Both the position numbers and the translations under genes were made by a program. 64,000 nt of DNA from positions 1 to 64,000 of the forward strand of contig JADGEI010000014.1 of NCBI GenBank assembly GCA_016744455.1. The letters are read 5' to 3'. The notes under the pieces were generated by a model, which was not told the origin of the DNA, made no database searches, and saw only the letters and a list, made by a program, of their open reading frames with translations. Position 1 is the first letter of the stretch, and the number at the start of each line of letters is the position of its first letter. Source of the stretch: Alcanivoracaceae bacterium (lineage in GTDB: Bacteria > Pseudomonadota > Gammaproteobacteria > Xanthomonadales > Marinicellaceae). This document shows, piece by piece, positions 19,466 to 28,488 of the stretch.

Positions 19466-20083
19466 TTATAAATTGCAAGCCTTTAATTGCGTTGAAAACT
19501 TCTTTGCATTTCTCGCCACTTTTTCAGCTACTTGAATCAACCACTGCTTTCCCTCATATGACTTCTTTTTAAAACCCCCTCGCCCTTCATGGTAAGCTAA
19601 ATATTGATTATAAGCATCCCATTTTGATACATTAACTTGCAACTGAGTGTTGTAGGTATACCAGCCAACAAAATCAATTGCATCTTTGAATTTATCGCGG
19701 TCTGCTCCACGGTTTTTTGTATCTTTTCTATATTCTTTCCATGTTTCAGTTAGTACTTGAGCGTAACCATAAGCTGATGACTCACGTTTCCACGGTATAA
19801 AACCTAAAAGTTTTTTTCGTTGTGGTTTAGCATCATAACGAAAACCTGACTCTTGTTGTAAAATCGCCATTTGTATAGGTATAGGTGTTCCCCATTTATT
19901 TTTAGATTTTTCTACGTATTTGTACCAACGTTTTTTTTCATTAAAAATACTGCAAATATTATTAAGATCTTTAGGGCGCTTGTGAGAACAAGATGTGATT
20001 GAAATCAATAAATAGATAGAAAACAAATATAAAACGATTACTAACAAAAGTCTAATATGGAACTTGACATTAAAACCTTGCAT
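19466..20083 (-). CDS. Lytic transglycosylase-like lipoprotein (SLT fold)
   Basis: 205 residues from ATG 20083; an upstream in-frame TTG at 20101 would overlap the preceding gene and is less likely. One hydrophobic helix (FHIRLLLVIVLYLFSIYLLI) is followed by a plausible lipobox ISITSC, so the protein is probably an envelope lipoprotein. The domain has the SLT pattern: catalytic Glu in AILQQESGFRYDA, then SSAYGYAQVLTETWKEY and YNQYLAYHEGRGG. It would cleave peptidoglycan. It lies 4 bp after the TPR gene and converges with murB. Substrate details are unknown. Confidence 0.75.
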   Translation of the reverse strand: MQGFNVKFHIRLLLVIVLYLFSIYLLISITSCSHKRPKDLNNICSIFNEKKRWYKYVEKSKNKWGTPIPIQMAILQQESGFRYDAKPQRKKLLGFIPWKRESSAYGYAQVLTETWKEYRKDTKNRGADRDKFKDAIDFVGWYTYNTQLQVNVSKWDAYNQYLAYHEGRGGFKKKSYEGKQWLIQVAEKVARNAKKFSTQLKACNL

Positions 20084-20087
20084 AAAA

Positions 20088-20837
20088 TTAGACAGAGGCA
20101 ATTAAATCAATTAGGCTTTTCAATGCTGGGTATTCACCAAATTTTTCTTTTGCAATTTCAGCTTCTTTATATGCTTTTTCATATTTTTTTGCCATCCACA
20201 AAGTTTGGACCCACTCAAACCACATGTTTTCATTATCGTATTCTTGTTTTAATTTTTCGGCAAAATCGAGTGCCTTTTCGTATTTTTCCATTGCCCGATA
20301 ACAAATGAGCTCACCTACAAGAAACTGAGGATGCCTAAACTTACCTTGGCAATGATGATTAAACTTTAAGGCTTTTTCTAGTTCTAGGTTATGTAAATAG
20401 GCGTGAGCCAAATTTAAATGTGGTTCCAAATCAGATGCATTTAAATGAATCGCGTTTTCGAAACTCTTTATTGCATCAGGCCAATTCTTTAAATCCATAT
20501 GCAGATTTGCACAGTTTACCCATGCATCAATATATTTAGGTTTAAATTTTAAAGCGGCTTTAATATTTAACAACGCTTCTTCATATAATCCTAAATCACG
20601 ATTGACCGTAGCTAAATTATTTAGAACCTGCGGTTTTTCCACCCCATTATTCAATGCCTTTTTTAAAAATGTTTTCGCCTTATTAAACTGCCCAGATTCT
20701 GCGAGTGATCCACCATAATACTCACATAACAATAAATTATTAGGTTCTTTTTTTATCGCTTTTTCAAAAATTTTTAAAGCTTCCGTGTTAAAACCATTCA
20801 TCTGCAAACCAAGTGCTTGATTTATAATACGATCCAT
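20088..20837 (-). CDS. Tetratricopeptide repeat protein
   Basis: 249 residues from ATG 20837, which overlaps the queD stop (TAATG); an upstream in-frame ATG would reach back into queD. No signal peptide is seen. The chain is a run of 34-residue TPR units: ALKIFEKAIKKEPNNLLLCE, AKTFLKKALNNGVEKPQVLN, ALLNIKAALKFKPKYIDAWV and AIKSFENAIHLNASDLEPHL, with degenerate units to the end. TPR proteins are scaffolds; the partner is unknown. Tight packing between queD and the transglycosylase suggests co-transcription, not a shared function. Confidence 0.8.
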   Translation of the reverse strand: MDRIINQALGLQMNGFNTEALKIFEKAIKKEPNNLLLCEYYGGSLAESGQFNKAKTFLKKALNNGVEKPQVLNNLATVNRDLGLYEEALLNIKAALKFKPKYIDAWVNCANLHMDLKNWPDAIKSFENAIHLNASDLEPHLNLAHAYLHNLELEKALKFNHHCQGKFRHPQFLVGELICYRAMEKYEKALDFAEKLKQEYDNENMWFEWVQTLWMAKKYEKAYKEAEIAKEKFGEYPALKSLIDLIASV

Positions 20838-21196
20838 TAGTTTGGTCCTAAATACACACATCCAGAAGTGCACGTCTCACAGACTTCCACTTTTGATAAA
20901 GTAGGCAAATCTGGTTTTAACATCGTCCAAATCCAATAACAAAGATTTTCACTTGTTGGGTTTTCAAGACCTTCTATGTGATTTAAACAATTGTGATCTA
21001 ATTTTTCATACAACGGCTTAAACTTAGATTTTATATCAGCAAAATCAGCGACCCAACCCGTTTCTTTCGAAACTTCATCACTGATACTGATGATAATAGA
21101 AATAGAATGACCATGTAACCTGCCACATTTATGACCATCTGGAACATTAGGCAACCAGTGAGCTGATTCAATTGTGAATTTTTTATAAATTTCCAT
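20837..21196 (-). CDS. queD: 6-Carboxytetrahydropterin synthase
   Basis: 119 residues, the standard size. QueD converts dihydroneopterin triphosphate to 6-carboxytetrahydropterin in the route to queuosine and other 7-deazaguanines. Zinc ligands H13 (IESAHWLPNVP), H28 and H30 (GRLHGHS) and catalytic C24 (GHKCGRLHG) are present. LDHNCLN and NPTSENLCYWIW match the family, and VCETCTSGCVYL closes the active site. It lies 8 bp downstream of fur on the same strand. Confidence 0.93.
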   Translation of the reverse strand: MEIYKKFTIESAHWLPNVPDGHKCGRLHGHSISIIISISDEVSKETGWVADFADIKSKFKPLYEKLDHNCLNHIEGLENPTSENLCYWIWTMLKPDLPTLSKVEVCETCTSGCVYLGPN

Positions 21197-21204
21197 AAGT
21201 TATG

Positions 21205-21603
21205 TTATATTTTTTTAACGTATAAAACCATTTTATGATCGATTAATTGGTAACCAAAGTCTTTTACTATTTTTTGTTGTAATAGTTCAATTTCTTCATT
21301 AATAAACTCTTTAACTTCTCCAGTATCAACATCAACTATATGGTCGTGGTGTTCACCTGTATCGAGTTCATAAATTGCTTGACCATTTTCAAATTGATGC
21401 TTCATTACTAGGCCAGCAGCTTCAAATTGATTTAAGACACGATAAATTGTTGCTAATCCAATATCACTATTTTCTAAACGCATTTTAGTAAATAAATCAT
21501 CTGCACTAAAATGTTCACCTGGATGGTTAGCTAAATACTCAAGAACACTTAATCGAGGTAAAGTTACTTTCAATCCTGCATTTTTAATCTCTATACCTTT
21601 CAT
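21205..21603 (-). CDS. fur: Ferric uptake regulator
   Basis: 132 residues. Fur represses iron-uptake genes when bound to Fe(II). The winged-helix domain includes GLKVTLPRLSVLEYL and GLATIYRVLNQFEAAGLV, and the dimerisation domain has FENGQAIYELDTGEHHDHIV. The usual CxxC after HHDH is missing: the sequence reads HHDHIVDVDTGEVKEF, so the structural zinc site of E. coli Fur is not formed. Fur proteins lacking this pair are known, for example in pseudomonads as I recall. It diverges from bamE, as in many gammaproteobacteria, which supports true Fur over Zur or PerR. Confidence 0.92.
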   Translation of the reverse strand: MKGIEIKNAGLKVTLPRLSVLEYLANHPGEHFSADDLFTKMRLENSDIGLATIYRVLNQFEAAGLVMKHQFENGQAIYELDTGEHHDHIVDVDTGEVKEFINEEIELLQQKIVKDFGYQLIDHKMVLYVKKI

Positions 21604-21697
21604 TGTTTCCTCATTTTTATATATTTTATCAGATTATAACTGCTATTTAACGAGCAATATTGTATCATTCACGCTGTTAAAAAGTTTAGTTAATGTT

Positions 21698-22033
21698 ATG
21701 AAATTAACCACAATTATTATTTCTCTATTGATTCTCATGTTTACTACTGGTTGTATATATAAAATACCTGTACAACAAGGAAATGTGTTAATACAAGATG
21801 ATGTAGATCAAATAAAACCAGGAATGAGTAAGCGCCAAATAGCTATAATTTTAGGCACACCAGCAATTGCAGATTCTTTTAATCAAAATAGATGGGACTA
21901 CATAAACACCTTTAAACTCAAAGGAAAAGTAGAAGAAATTAAAAGACTAACGTTATACTTTGAGGACGATAAACTTGTTAAAACAGAAGGCAATTATTTT
22001 CCAGAAAAAAACAGTGAAACAATTATAGAATAA
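21698..22033 (+). CDS. bamE: Outer-membrane assembly lipoprotein BamE
   Basis: 111 residues with a lipoprotein signal ending FTTGC (Cys19). The SmpA/OmlA domain follows: VDQIKPGMSKRQIAIILGTP, then FNQNRWDYINTFK and LTLYFEDDKLV. BamE is a small accessory subunit of the Bam complex that inserts beta-barrel proteins in the outer membrane. The divergent arrangement with fur is conserved in gammaproteobacteria and strengthens the call. A MITE-like element begins a few bases after its stop. Confidence 0.93.
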   Translation: MKLTTIIISLLILMFTTGCIYKIPVQQGNVLIQDDVDQIKPGMSKRQIAIILGTPAIADSFNQNRWDYINTFKLKGKVEEIKRLTLYFEDDKLVKTEGNYFPEKNSETIIE

Positions 22034-22038
22034 TATTA

Positions 22039-22198
22039 GAGAGCTTTGCACAATTCTGTGATAGGTGGAAAAAGAATGAAAAAAGCTCCAATCAAGGTAC
22101 AATTTGAAGCCTAATAGCTGGCTATTAGCAAAATTATACTGCAGAGTGGGGATTTTTTATAACTTTTTAGCGCGTCACATGAATTATGCAAAGCTCTC
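22039..22198. mobile_element. 160-bp MITE-like element with long terminal inverted repeats
   Basis: The ends begin GAGAGCTTTGCA and continue as near-perfect inverted repeats of about 23 bp (22039-22061 and 22175-22198, one mismatch and one gap). TA is present on both sides (22037-22038 and 22199-22200), consistent with a target duplication. The interior has no reading frame of note. It fills the gap between bamE and rnfH, and its right end abuts the rnfH stop codon. A stretch at 22062-22097 is closely similar to 57961-57997. It may derive from an IS5-type element, which is an inference from the terminal sequence. Confidence 0.72.
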
Positions 22199-22200
22199 TA

Positions 22201-22494
22201 CTAGTTTATAACGCCTTGTTCTCTTTGCTTGACGGCACGTCTTCTTCTTACATCTTTAGGATTGGCGATTAGAGAACGATAAATTTCAATACGATCACCC
22301 TCTTTTACTAGGTCATCAAGTTTTTTCACTTGATTATAGATACCAACCTTATTGATAGCCAAGTCAATTTCTGGATGTTTATCCAATACAGTTGATTTCA
22401 CAATAACATCATTAATGGTATATTCATTGCCTATTTCAACTAAAATAATTTCTTGGTTTTCTAATGTGGCGTAAATTAATTCAACTGTAGACAT
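22201..22494 (-). CDS. rnfH: RnfH/RatB family protein
   Basis: 97 residues from ATG 22494. The beta-grasp, ubiquitin-like RnfH family (UPF0125) is shown by VELIYATLENQEIILVEI, GIYNQVKKLDDLVKEGDRIE and IYRSLIANPKDVRRRRA. It is the usual partner gene of ratA and overlaps it by 14 bp here. Its biochemical role is not well defined. An in-frame ATG further upstream would extend it deep into ratA and is rejected. Confidence 0.9.
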   Translation of the reverse strand: MSTVELIYATLENQEIILVEIGNEYTINDVIVKSTVLDKHPEIDLAINKVGIYNQVKKLDDLVKEGDRIEIYRSLIANPKDVRRRRAVKQREQGVIN

Positions 22495-22921
22495 GGTTTG
22501 CCCTCTTAACAAAATCAGTAACAAGCTGTTGTGCAATTCGACCAAAGGCTTGTTTAAAGGCACTATTTAGCAATCCTGATTTAAAATTAAACTCTAAATG
22601 AAGCTCTATTTTACTGGCTTCATCATTTAAATAAGTAAATAACCAATAGCCTGATAGTTTTTCAAAAGGTCCTTTTACCAAACTTAAATCAATCTGGTAG
22701 TCCTGTGATTTTTGTAACAATATATTCTTTGTGGTAAATTTTTGTTTTACACCTGCCAAACTAACAGTCAAGCCTGCAATCATTAAATTTGGCTTATGCT
22801 CAAGCAAATGCGAATCATAGCACCACTTTAAAAACTCAGGATAGCTTTCGATACCATTGACTAAATCATACATTTTTTTTGGATGATGCCTTACAATTGC
22901 CTGTCGATTAACTCGGTGCAT
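22481..22921 (-). CDS. ratA: RatA/Coq10-like START-domain protein
   Basis: 146 residues, with the SRPBCC/START fold of RatA and mitochondrial Coq10. Motifs include KKMYDLVNGIESYPEFLKWC near the N-terminus and GPFEKLSGYWLFTYL, with an amphipathic C-terminal helix (FGRIAQQLVTDFVKRA). E. coli RatA was described as inhibiting 70S ribosome association; the Coq10 relatives bind ubiquinone, so either role is possible. It is divergent from smpB and overlaps rnfH, the classical gammaproteobacterial arrangement. Confidence 0.9.
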   Translation of the reverse strand: MHRVNRQAIVRHHPKKMYDLVNGIESYPEFLKWCYDSHLLEHKPNLMIAGLTVSLAGVKQKFTTKNILLQKSQDYQIDLSLVKGPFEKLSGYWLFTYLNDEASKIELHLEFNFKSGLLNSAFKQAFGRIAQQLVTDFVKRANHVYS

Positions 22922-22988
22922 TAAAATGTTTTAGATAAAAAACACTATTCTACACAACAAAAGAACAAAATTTTAGTACAATTAGCTG

Positions 22989-23465
22989 ATGAGCAAAAAA
23001 AAGAAAAAAACACCTTCAAATATTATAGCCGTTAATAAAAAATCCGGCTATGAATTTACATTCTTAGAAGATATCGAGGCAGGGCTTTCATTATTAGGAT
23101 GGGAAGTAAAAAGCTTACGCCAAGGCAAGGTTCAATTCAATGAATCCTATGTATTTATACGCAACCACCAGGCGGAACTTATTGGCACACATATAACCCC
23201 ATTACTAAGCGCGTCAACACATGTAGACACCGTGCCCATGCGACCAAGAAAACTGCTCTTACATAAAAAGGAAATAGCACGATTAATTGGAGCTACCGAA
23301 CGAAAAGGATTAACAATCGTACCAAGAAAACTCTATTGGAAAAATGGCAAGATTAAGCTATTAATTTCATTAGCCAAGGGTAAAAACGTACACGACAAGA
23401 GGCAAACAGAAAAAGCCAGGGACTGGAATCGTGACAAACAGCGATTACTTAAGGAAAATAGATAA
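22989..23465 (+). CDS. smpB: SsrA-binding protein
   Basis: 158 residues. SmpB binds tmRNA and helps rescue stalled ribosomes. Family blocks seen: NKKSGYEFTFLEDIEAGLSL, LGWEVKSLRQGKVQFNESYV, RPRKLLLHKKEIARL and the basic C-terminal tail GKNVHDKRQTEKARDWNRDK. The start ATG is followed by a lysine run. No tmRNA gene (ssrA) was recognised in the window. The gene is convergent with the minor-pilin operon. Confidence 0.96.
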   Translation: MSKKKKKTPSNIIAVNKKSGYEFTFLEDIEAGLSLLGWEVKSLRQGKVQFNESYVFIRNHQAELIGTHITPLLSASTHVDTVPMRPRKLLLHKKEIARLIGATERKGLTIVPRKLYWKNGKIKLLISLAKGKNVHDKRQTEKARDWNRDKQRLLKENR

Positions 23466-23473
23466 GTAACAAG

Positions 23474-23893
23474 TTACTGCCAACAATTAAGAGGGGTTCG
23501 TCGACCCAAACCATCAAGAAACATGTTTCGACAATTTAACCCGTTAAAGTTGTCATCTCTTTGGGTTGAGTTGTTTCTACCTCGAGCTCTCACTCTAAAT
23601 CCATTGGTTGCATTTGACCCTGAAAAACTTACCGAGTAATTTGTTGTATTAATTGGAGAAATCCCTAAATTTGTAGCACTTATTGGACCACCTAATGCAG
23701 TAGCATATTGATTAAAAGTTGCCATATGTTTTTCTTGAGCTGCTGCAATTTCCATTAGTCTATTTTGGCCTTCTACTCTTTTTGACCTAATGACATTTCT
23801 ATTATACGCTGGTATGGCATAAGCCATTAACGACCCTATGATGATAATGACTATCATTAATTCTACTAATGTAAAACCAGATTTTCTTTTCAT
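23474..23893 (-). CDS. pilE: Type IV pilus minor pilin PilE
   Basis: 139 residues. A class III prepilin leader MKRKSG is cleaved before [20 protein letters not shown], leaving the conserved Glu5 of the mature pilin. The globular domain includes [15 protein letters not shown] and a Cys pair (LNCRNM, LNCWQ) that would form the usual C-terminal disulfide loop. It is the last gene of the fimT-pilV-pilW-pilX-pilY1 row and matches PilE of Pseudomonas and Xanthomonas by size and position. It is probably part of the priming complex at the pilus tip rather than the major pilin. Confidence 0.9.
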   Translation of the reverse strand: MKRKSGFTLVELMIVIIIIGSLMAYAIPAYNRNVIRSKRVEGQNRLMEIAAAQEKHMATFNQYATALGGPISATNLGISPINTTNYSVSFSGSNATNGFRVRARGRNNSTQRDDNFNGLNCRNMFLDGLGRRTPLNCWQ

Positions 23894-23902
23894 AACTAAC
23901 CC

Positions 23903-24319
23903 CTAAAATGGAAAAGGTAGTGTACCACAATAATAAATGATACCATGCTCAATATTACTATTTTCTTTTATGGATTCTTTGTATTCTTCTTCATTAGAAT
24001 AACCAATCTTAACAAAATAATTTCTATTCACTTTAAGTTTAGATAGCGCCACTGTTTCATTTGGGTTTTCTGATAAATGGCAGATATCTTCATTTGTTTT
24101 TTGATCAACAAACATTGTGCTGTACTTAACAGGATTTTTATCTTTTTTATTCAAACGATAACTTATCATTTTATTTTTTAAGTCAACTTGAGTAACAAAT
24201 ATTTCAGTATTTATTTCAAAACTAACGTCTTGATCTACAGGTTTCGCTATTCCATAAGGAACTGCAAAAATCAGTATTAGCCCGATTAAAACCTTATTAA
24301 TTTTTTTTTCTATTTTCAT
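23903..24319 (-). CDS. Small secreted protein of unknown function between pilY1 and pilE
   Basis: 138 residues from ATG 24319, chosen because GAGGG lies 8 bases upstream and the signal peptide (KINKVLIGLILIFAVPYGIA) then starts near the N-terminus; ATGs at 24334 and 24337 are also in frame. The mature part has two Cys (EDICHLS and YYCGTL) that could pair, and beta-rich segments such as NTEIFVTQVDLKNKMISYRL. I recognise no family. Its place inside the minor-pilin operon suggests a periplasmic or pilus-associated role, an inference from position only. Confidence 0.7.
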   Translation of the reverse strand: MKIEKKINKVLIGLILIFAVPYGIAKPVDQDVSFEINTEIFVTQVDLKNKMISYRLNKKDKNPVKYSTMFVDQKTNEDICHLSENPNETVALSKLKVNRNYFVKIGYSNEEEYKESIKENSNIEHGIIYYCGTLPFPF

Positions 24320-24333
24320 TTTTATTACCCTCA

Positions 24334-27300
24334 TCATTCCAATATAATCCGGTGCCAACTTTTTCGGCCCCAAACTTTTGTTTTGGTTTCTATAATTACA
24401 GAGTCACCTGATATACCCCCACCTATGGTATCAATATTTATAAAAGTATCATTACCACCAGGTGTTGTTATATTTGATGTGCCAATTGCTAAATCTTCAA
24501 TGTAAACAGCATCTTTATGCCCACCTGAAAATAAAGACCCGAACACTGGAGTAGACCCAGTTTTTGCATCTAAAGCCATTAACCAACTCTGGCCGCCTGG
24601 TAAACAAGGGTCAAGTCCAGTTGGTATAATTGAAACTGTAGTTAATATTTTTTGTACAGGGTTCCTGCCCATAGCATTAACCATTCTTTCGCCTTGAGAA
24701 GGCAGTTCAATTTTCCAACTTTGATATTTTGATACTACATTTGATGAGATCTCTCTGAATCCGCTTAAAGCACCGCCTGTCAAAAACTGAGAAACCAACC
24801 GAGAATCATTTAATGAATAGGTAGGAAATCCGACATGATTATCACGTAAACCAATAACATATTGAGGGCTAGTTGTGGTAATGTCCCTATCTGGTGTTTC
24901 AATGTATTTCCCTGTTCCAAATGTTACAATTATATCTTGCGTTCCATCTTCTAACGAACCAAAAATCCTAGGAGCAGTCGTTATTGGCCGATCTATTGAA
25001 CCGTTATACAGCATATCAGAAGTAGATAAATTTGTAACACTTGTAGATGAAAAAATATCATGTGCATCAAATTTATAAACATTCCCATGCAAATCTCCTG
25101 CATAGACAAAGTCTGTAGAAATATCGGCCAGATCTTCTTCACCTGAACTTGTGTCGTTAGGTGCTTTATCTTTTATGAAGTCACCTGCTACAGGAGGCCC
25201 CATGCCATTCGGGTTAACGCTACTACCTAAGGGCGATAGCCATTTATGCATTAAAGCACCTGATTCTAGGTCAATGGCAAACATCGCTGCCTTATCGTTT
25301 GTACTTGAATAACCATTGGGTATAAAGGCCACCCATTTAGAAACACTGTTTAAAGGATTATACACTCTTGCTATAACACCACCGGCATAACTGTAGCCCA
25401 TATCAGGATCATCATCATCTGTAAATTCCCAAAGAACCTCAGGTGTTTGTGAAGGGTCATTGCCTAGATCTAAAGCATAAAACAATTTTCCACCAAATCG
25501 AAGTCCCCCTAATGCAATGGTTTTCCAATTTGAATTTATAAAGGCATCTTTGATAAAAGGACCTGCATCAACAAAGGTTTTATGCTGATAGGCGGGATTT
25601 GCTAATTCAGCCATATTTTCATAAGAGCTTGATGGAACATAAGCCCATAGTTCATGACCACCAACTGTTGTGCCATCAAGGCCAGCATCAAAAGCATGCA
25701 ACATACCATCATTAGCCCCTACCAATAGCGTTGCCAATCTATTCTTATTTGCCTCCCTAAAACTTGCATAACTATTACCACCTGCTGCTGCAATACCTTC
25801 TGGAGAACTTAGGTCCCAATCATTATCAAAATACCTAGCTGCAGGACCTCTAATTAATTGAGCAGGAGAATGAATTACATCTCCTAAAATAGATAGCCTG
25901 TCTCTTAAAAAACCACCATTTTTCATCTCTAAACTTCTATCGCCTCTGATGTAATCTATAATTTGACTTACAGTTATTAAGGGGTTTGCTTGAAGAAAGG
26001 GAGAGTTGTTTAACGAATCTATTAGATTAGTTGGAATAGAACTAGTTTCAAATGCAACAGTACCCGTCGTTCCATCGTAGGTTATGATTTTTCGTGATGA
26101 TGGAGAGTTAGTCGCAGGTCCAGTAGTGCCAGTTGATGAGCACAAATCTCCGGTAAGCATACAAGCAGCATCCCACTCAACATTACCTGATGTTCCATCA
26201 GCATTCAATTGCTGAGCAATAACAAAACCACTCCAGTCTGATGTATCAAATCCAGTTCTATAGGTAACCGTTTCATTCGAAACCACATTTGAAGAAACAG
26301 CACCCGCACTAGCTCGCCCTTTTCTTGCGATAATATTTGAAACAACTTGATTCAACGCACCTGCCAGCTCTTGTGGGTCCCTGGCACTAAAGTATTTGCC
26401 ACGAGAATTCAATGAGGCATGCCAGACATCATCTATAAGTCCTTGATTTGTACCAGTACCAGGCCAACTTGTGATTGTTCCATCGCGTAGATTAGAGAGT
26501 TGAGTTGTAGGATCTAAAGAACCCGTAACACCCAATCCAATATTAAAATTGACTAAATGCTGCCAGGTAGCAGGGTCATTCAATGGATTCCAAAATAATT
26601 CAGGGTATTCCCACCATTGTGTTCCAGGTGCTATTGGCACAATATTGCCATTGCTATCTGTGTGGTCTTCAATGTAATTTGGTACTTGATTGGGTAGATC
26701 TGTCCGTAAATCATGATTCCAGTAATGGAAGGCATTATCTGCTAAAGTTGAATTTTGTGTACCAGCATACATGCTTGAAGGCAAGGAGCCAGTATTATAT
26801 TCATATGCGATATTTACACCTGTTGGGTCTAATGCTGGCAGAGTAACAGGAGTATTATCAGAGTTAAACGTAATGCCAGCCGCACTATTCCATCCGCCAT
26901 CCGATATGGCGATATGAAAGTTTTGTTGACAAGATAATTCAGCTCCAAAGTTTGCATCGTAATAAGGGCCATTTGTCCCTCCTTGAGTGAACAACTCACC
27001 TGCACGTCGAGTAGCCGCTCGCAACGGTGTACCACCACTTGCTGGGATTTGATACAACCAGTTATAAAAATTTTGCCTATGTGTCCCATTAAACAAGTCG
27101 ACATTTGCTCCTGTGGCAGTAAATGATAAACCGTTCAATTGCTGCCAATCAATTTTAAAATCTGGTCCAAAATTAACAAAAGCATGACTTACTGCTGATT
27201 TTGCCAACTTGCCACGCGTGTTGTAATAGGTATACCAATTAGCAAAATTGGTTCTTTCTATCAGTGAAGCACCATTGAGAACCGTTCTTGTGTACTGTCC

Positions 27301-27840
27301 ATTTGCTGTACCATTAGCTCCATCCCTCGTTGGATTACCAGGACCATTCCAAAGATAGTAATAACCTTCGTTTGTTCCTGGCCTTGCAGCATTTTGATAA
27401 GATCTACTTGTCGCACCGGTGTTATAATTTGGATAACTGGTCCAAACCATACGGAAGTTATTACTTAGATTAACAGAACCACCAAGAGCACTCCCTGTAT
27501 TACCCCCTAGGTAAAAACCATCGAATTGAGCATTGTTATATGAAGAATCTGGAAATGACGTACCATCAGATCGCACTGGTGGGCTGTATCGAATTGTTGG
27601 ATTATAGTATATCTCATTGTAATCCGGCGATGCGGTACTTGGATTATTACCGCTGTAGGACCTACCACTAGGCATAAAACCCCATGCCATGCTGCCTGAG
27701 TCATCAAAAGTAACCGCTAAAGCAGGTGGTACTGTTTGGTTTAAATATAAGGGTTCATGCTTCAACAATAATGGCACAGCACTACTCGTTGTTACAACCA
27801 CTATTAAAGATCCGCAGATTAATTTACTAAAATATTTCAT
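24334..27840 (-). CDS. pilY1: Type IV pilus tip adhesin PilY1
   Basis: 1168 residues with a signal peptide (KLICGSLIVVVTTSSAVPLL). The N-terminal half is von Willebrand A-like, opening with VTFDDSGSM (residues 43-51), a MIDAS DxSxS pattern. The second half is a PilY1 beta-propeller: LLVGANDGMLHAFDAG, ELWAYVPSS, LDLGNDPSQTPEVLWEFTD, VYAGDLHGNVYKFD and VTFGTGKY. PilY1 sits at the pilus tip, supports pilus extension and mediates adhesion and surface sensing. The calcium loop before VYAGDLHGN (LADISTDF) is less Asp/Asn-rich than in P. aeruginosa. It lies 9 bp after pilX. Confidence 0.93.
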   Translation of the reverse strand: MKYFSKLICGSLIVVVTTSSAVPLLLKHEPLYLNQTVPPALAVTFDDSGSMAWGFMPSGRSYSGNNPSTASPDYNEIYYNPTIRYSPPVRSDGTSFPDSSYNNAQFDGFYLGGNTGSALGGSVNLSNNFRMVWTSYPNYNTGATSRSYQNAARPGTNEGYYYLWNGPGNPTRDGANGTANGQYTRTVLNGASLIERTNFANWYTYYNTRGKLAKSAVSHAFVNFGPDFKIDWQQLNGLSFTATGANVDLFNGTHRQNFYNWLYQIPASGGTPLRAATRRAGELFTQGGTNGPYYDANFGAELSCQQNFHIAISDGGWNSAAGITFNSDNTPVTLPALDPTGVNIAYEYNTGSLPSSMYAGTQNSTLADNAFHYWNHDLRTDLPNQVPNYIEDHTDSNGNIVPIAPGTQWWEYPELFWNPLNDPATWQHLVNFNIGLGVTGSLDPTTQLSNLRDGTITSWPGTGTNQGLIDDVWHASLNSRGKYFSARDPQELAGALNQVVSNIIARKGRASAGAVSSNVVSNETVTYRTGFDTSDWSGFVIAQQLNADGTSGNVEWDAACMLTGDLCSSTGTTGPATNSPSSRKIITYDGTTGTVAFETSSIPTNLIDSLNNSPFLQANPLITVSQIIDYIRGDRSLEMKNGGFLRDRLSILGDVIHSPAQLIRGPAARYFDNDWDLSSPEGIAAAGGNSYASFREANKNRLATLLVGANDGMLHAFDAGLDGTTVGGHELWAYVPSSSYENMAELANPAYQHKTFVDAGPFIKDAFINSNWKTIALGGLRFGGKLFYALDLGNDPSQTPEVLWEFTDDDDPDMGYSYAGGVIARVYNPLNSVSKWVAFIPNGYSSTNDKAAMFAIDLESGALMHKWLSPLGSSVNPNGMGPPVAGDFIKDKAPNDTSSGEEDLADISTDFVYAGDLHGNVYKFDAHDIFSSTSVTNLSTSDMLYNGSIDRPITTAPRIFGSLEDGTQDIIVTFGTGKYIETPDRDITTTSPQYVIGLRDNHVGFPTYSLNDSRLVSQFLTGGALSGFREISSNVVSKYQSWKIELPSQGERMVNAMGRNPVQKILTTVSIIPTGLDPCLPGGQSWLMALDAKTGSTPVFGSLFSGGHKDAVYIEDLAIGTSNITTPGGNDTFINIDTIGGGISGDSVIIETKTKVWGRKSWHRIILE

Positions 27841-27849
27841 TATTAACTC

Positions 27850-28470
27850 CTAATTTTCTACAGCTGCAAAGGTTGATTCATATACAACATAAGTATTCCC
27901 GTTAAAATCATTCGCTTTTGCTGCAATTCTAAAATAATCAAATTGCAACTCAGAAGATCCTGAATTTCCCGCTTGACCTGCATTACCACCTGATGAACCA
28001 TCATCAAATTCACCAACTATACCATTAGCACTTCCTATATTTGGTAATTTTATCAAGACGTACCTAGGTGTGTCATGTAAATACGGTAATAATGGGCCTA
28101 AATGACTAGCACCAGAAAAAATTTCACCTTCTGACATGTTTTTCTCTCTTGTGAATCCATGCCATTGATCACCTCTAGGTTGGTCACTTGTACAATAGTC
28201 GCAAGTTTCGCTATTAGTACCTGTGTTACCTTCATACAATGAATACACATAGTTTTCAACCGATACTAATAAGGAATAGGCTGCTGTTTCTGCAAATGAT
28301 GATCGAGAAAGACCGCCTGACATTTTTTCTTGCAATAATGCTGATTTCATTGAATTAACTCCAATTACTGAAATAATCAACAACAATATTATACCAATGG
28401 CAAGTGCGACTCCTGCTTGCCTCGACTTGATGTTTTGGTGTTTTTTTCGTAAATTTTTATTTAATTTCAT
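27850..28470 (-). CDS. pilX: Minor pilin-like assembly protein PilX
   Basis: 206 residues. After a basic leader, QAGVALAIGIILLLIISVIG is the PilX-type N-terminal helix, with a prepilin-like Gly but without the usual FTLVE. The region SALLQEKMSGGLSRSSFAETAA follows the PilX pattern (QE...N..D...AF.AAE). A CDYC pair appears in the middle. PilX belongs to the minor pilin priming complex; its place between pilW and pilY1 is the standard order. Confidence 0.87.
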   Translation of the reverse strand: MKLNKNLRKKHQNIKSRQAGVALAIGIILLLIISVIGVNSMKSALLQEKMSGGLSRSSFAETAAYSLLVSVENYVYSLYEGNTGTNSETCDYCTSDQPRGDQWHGFTREKNMSEGEIFSGASHLGPLLPYLHDTPRYVLIKLPNIGSANGIVGEFDDGSSGGNAGQAGNSGSSELQFDYFRIAAKANDFNGNTYVVYESTFAAVEN

Positions 28471-28488
28471 AATGATTAGTATTTATAT

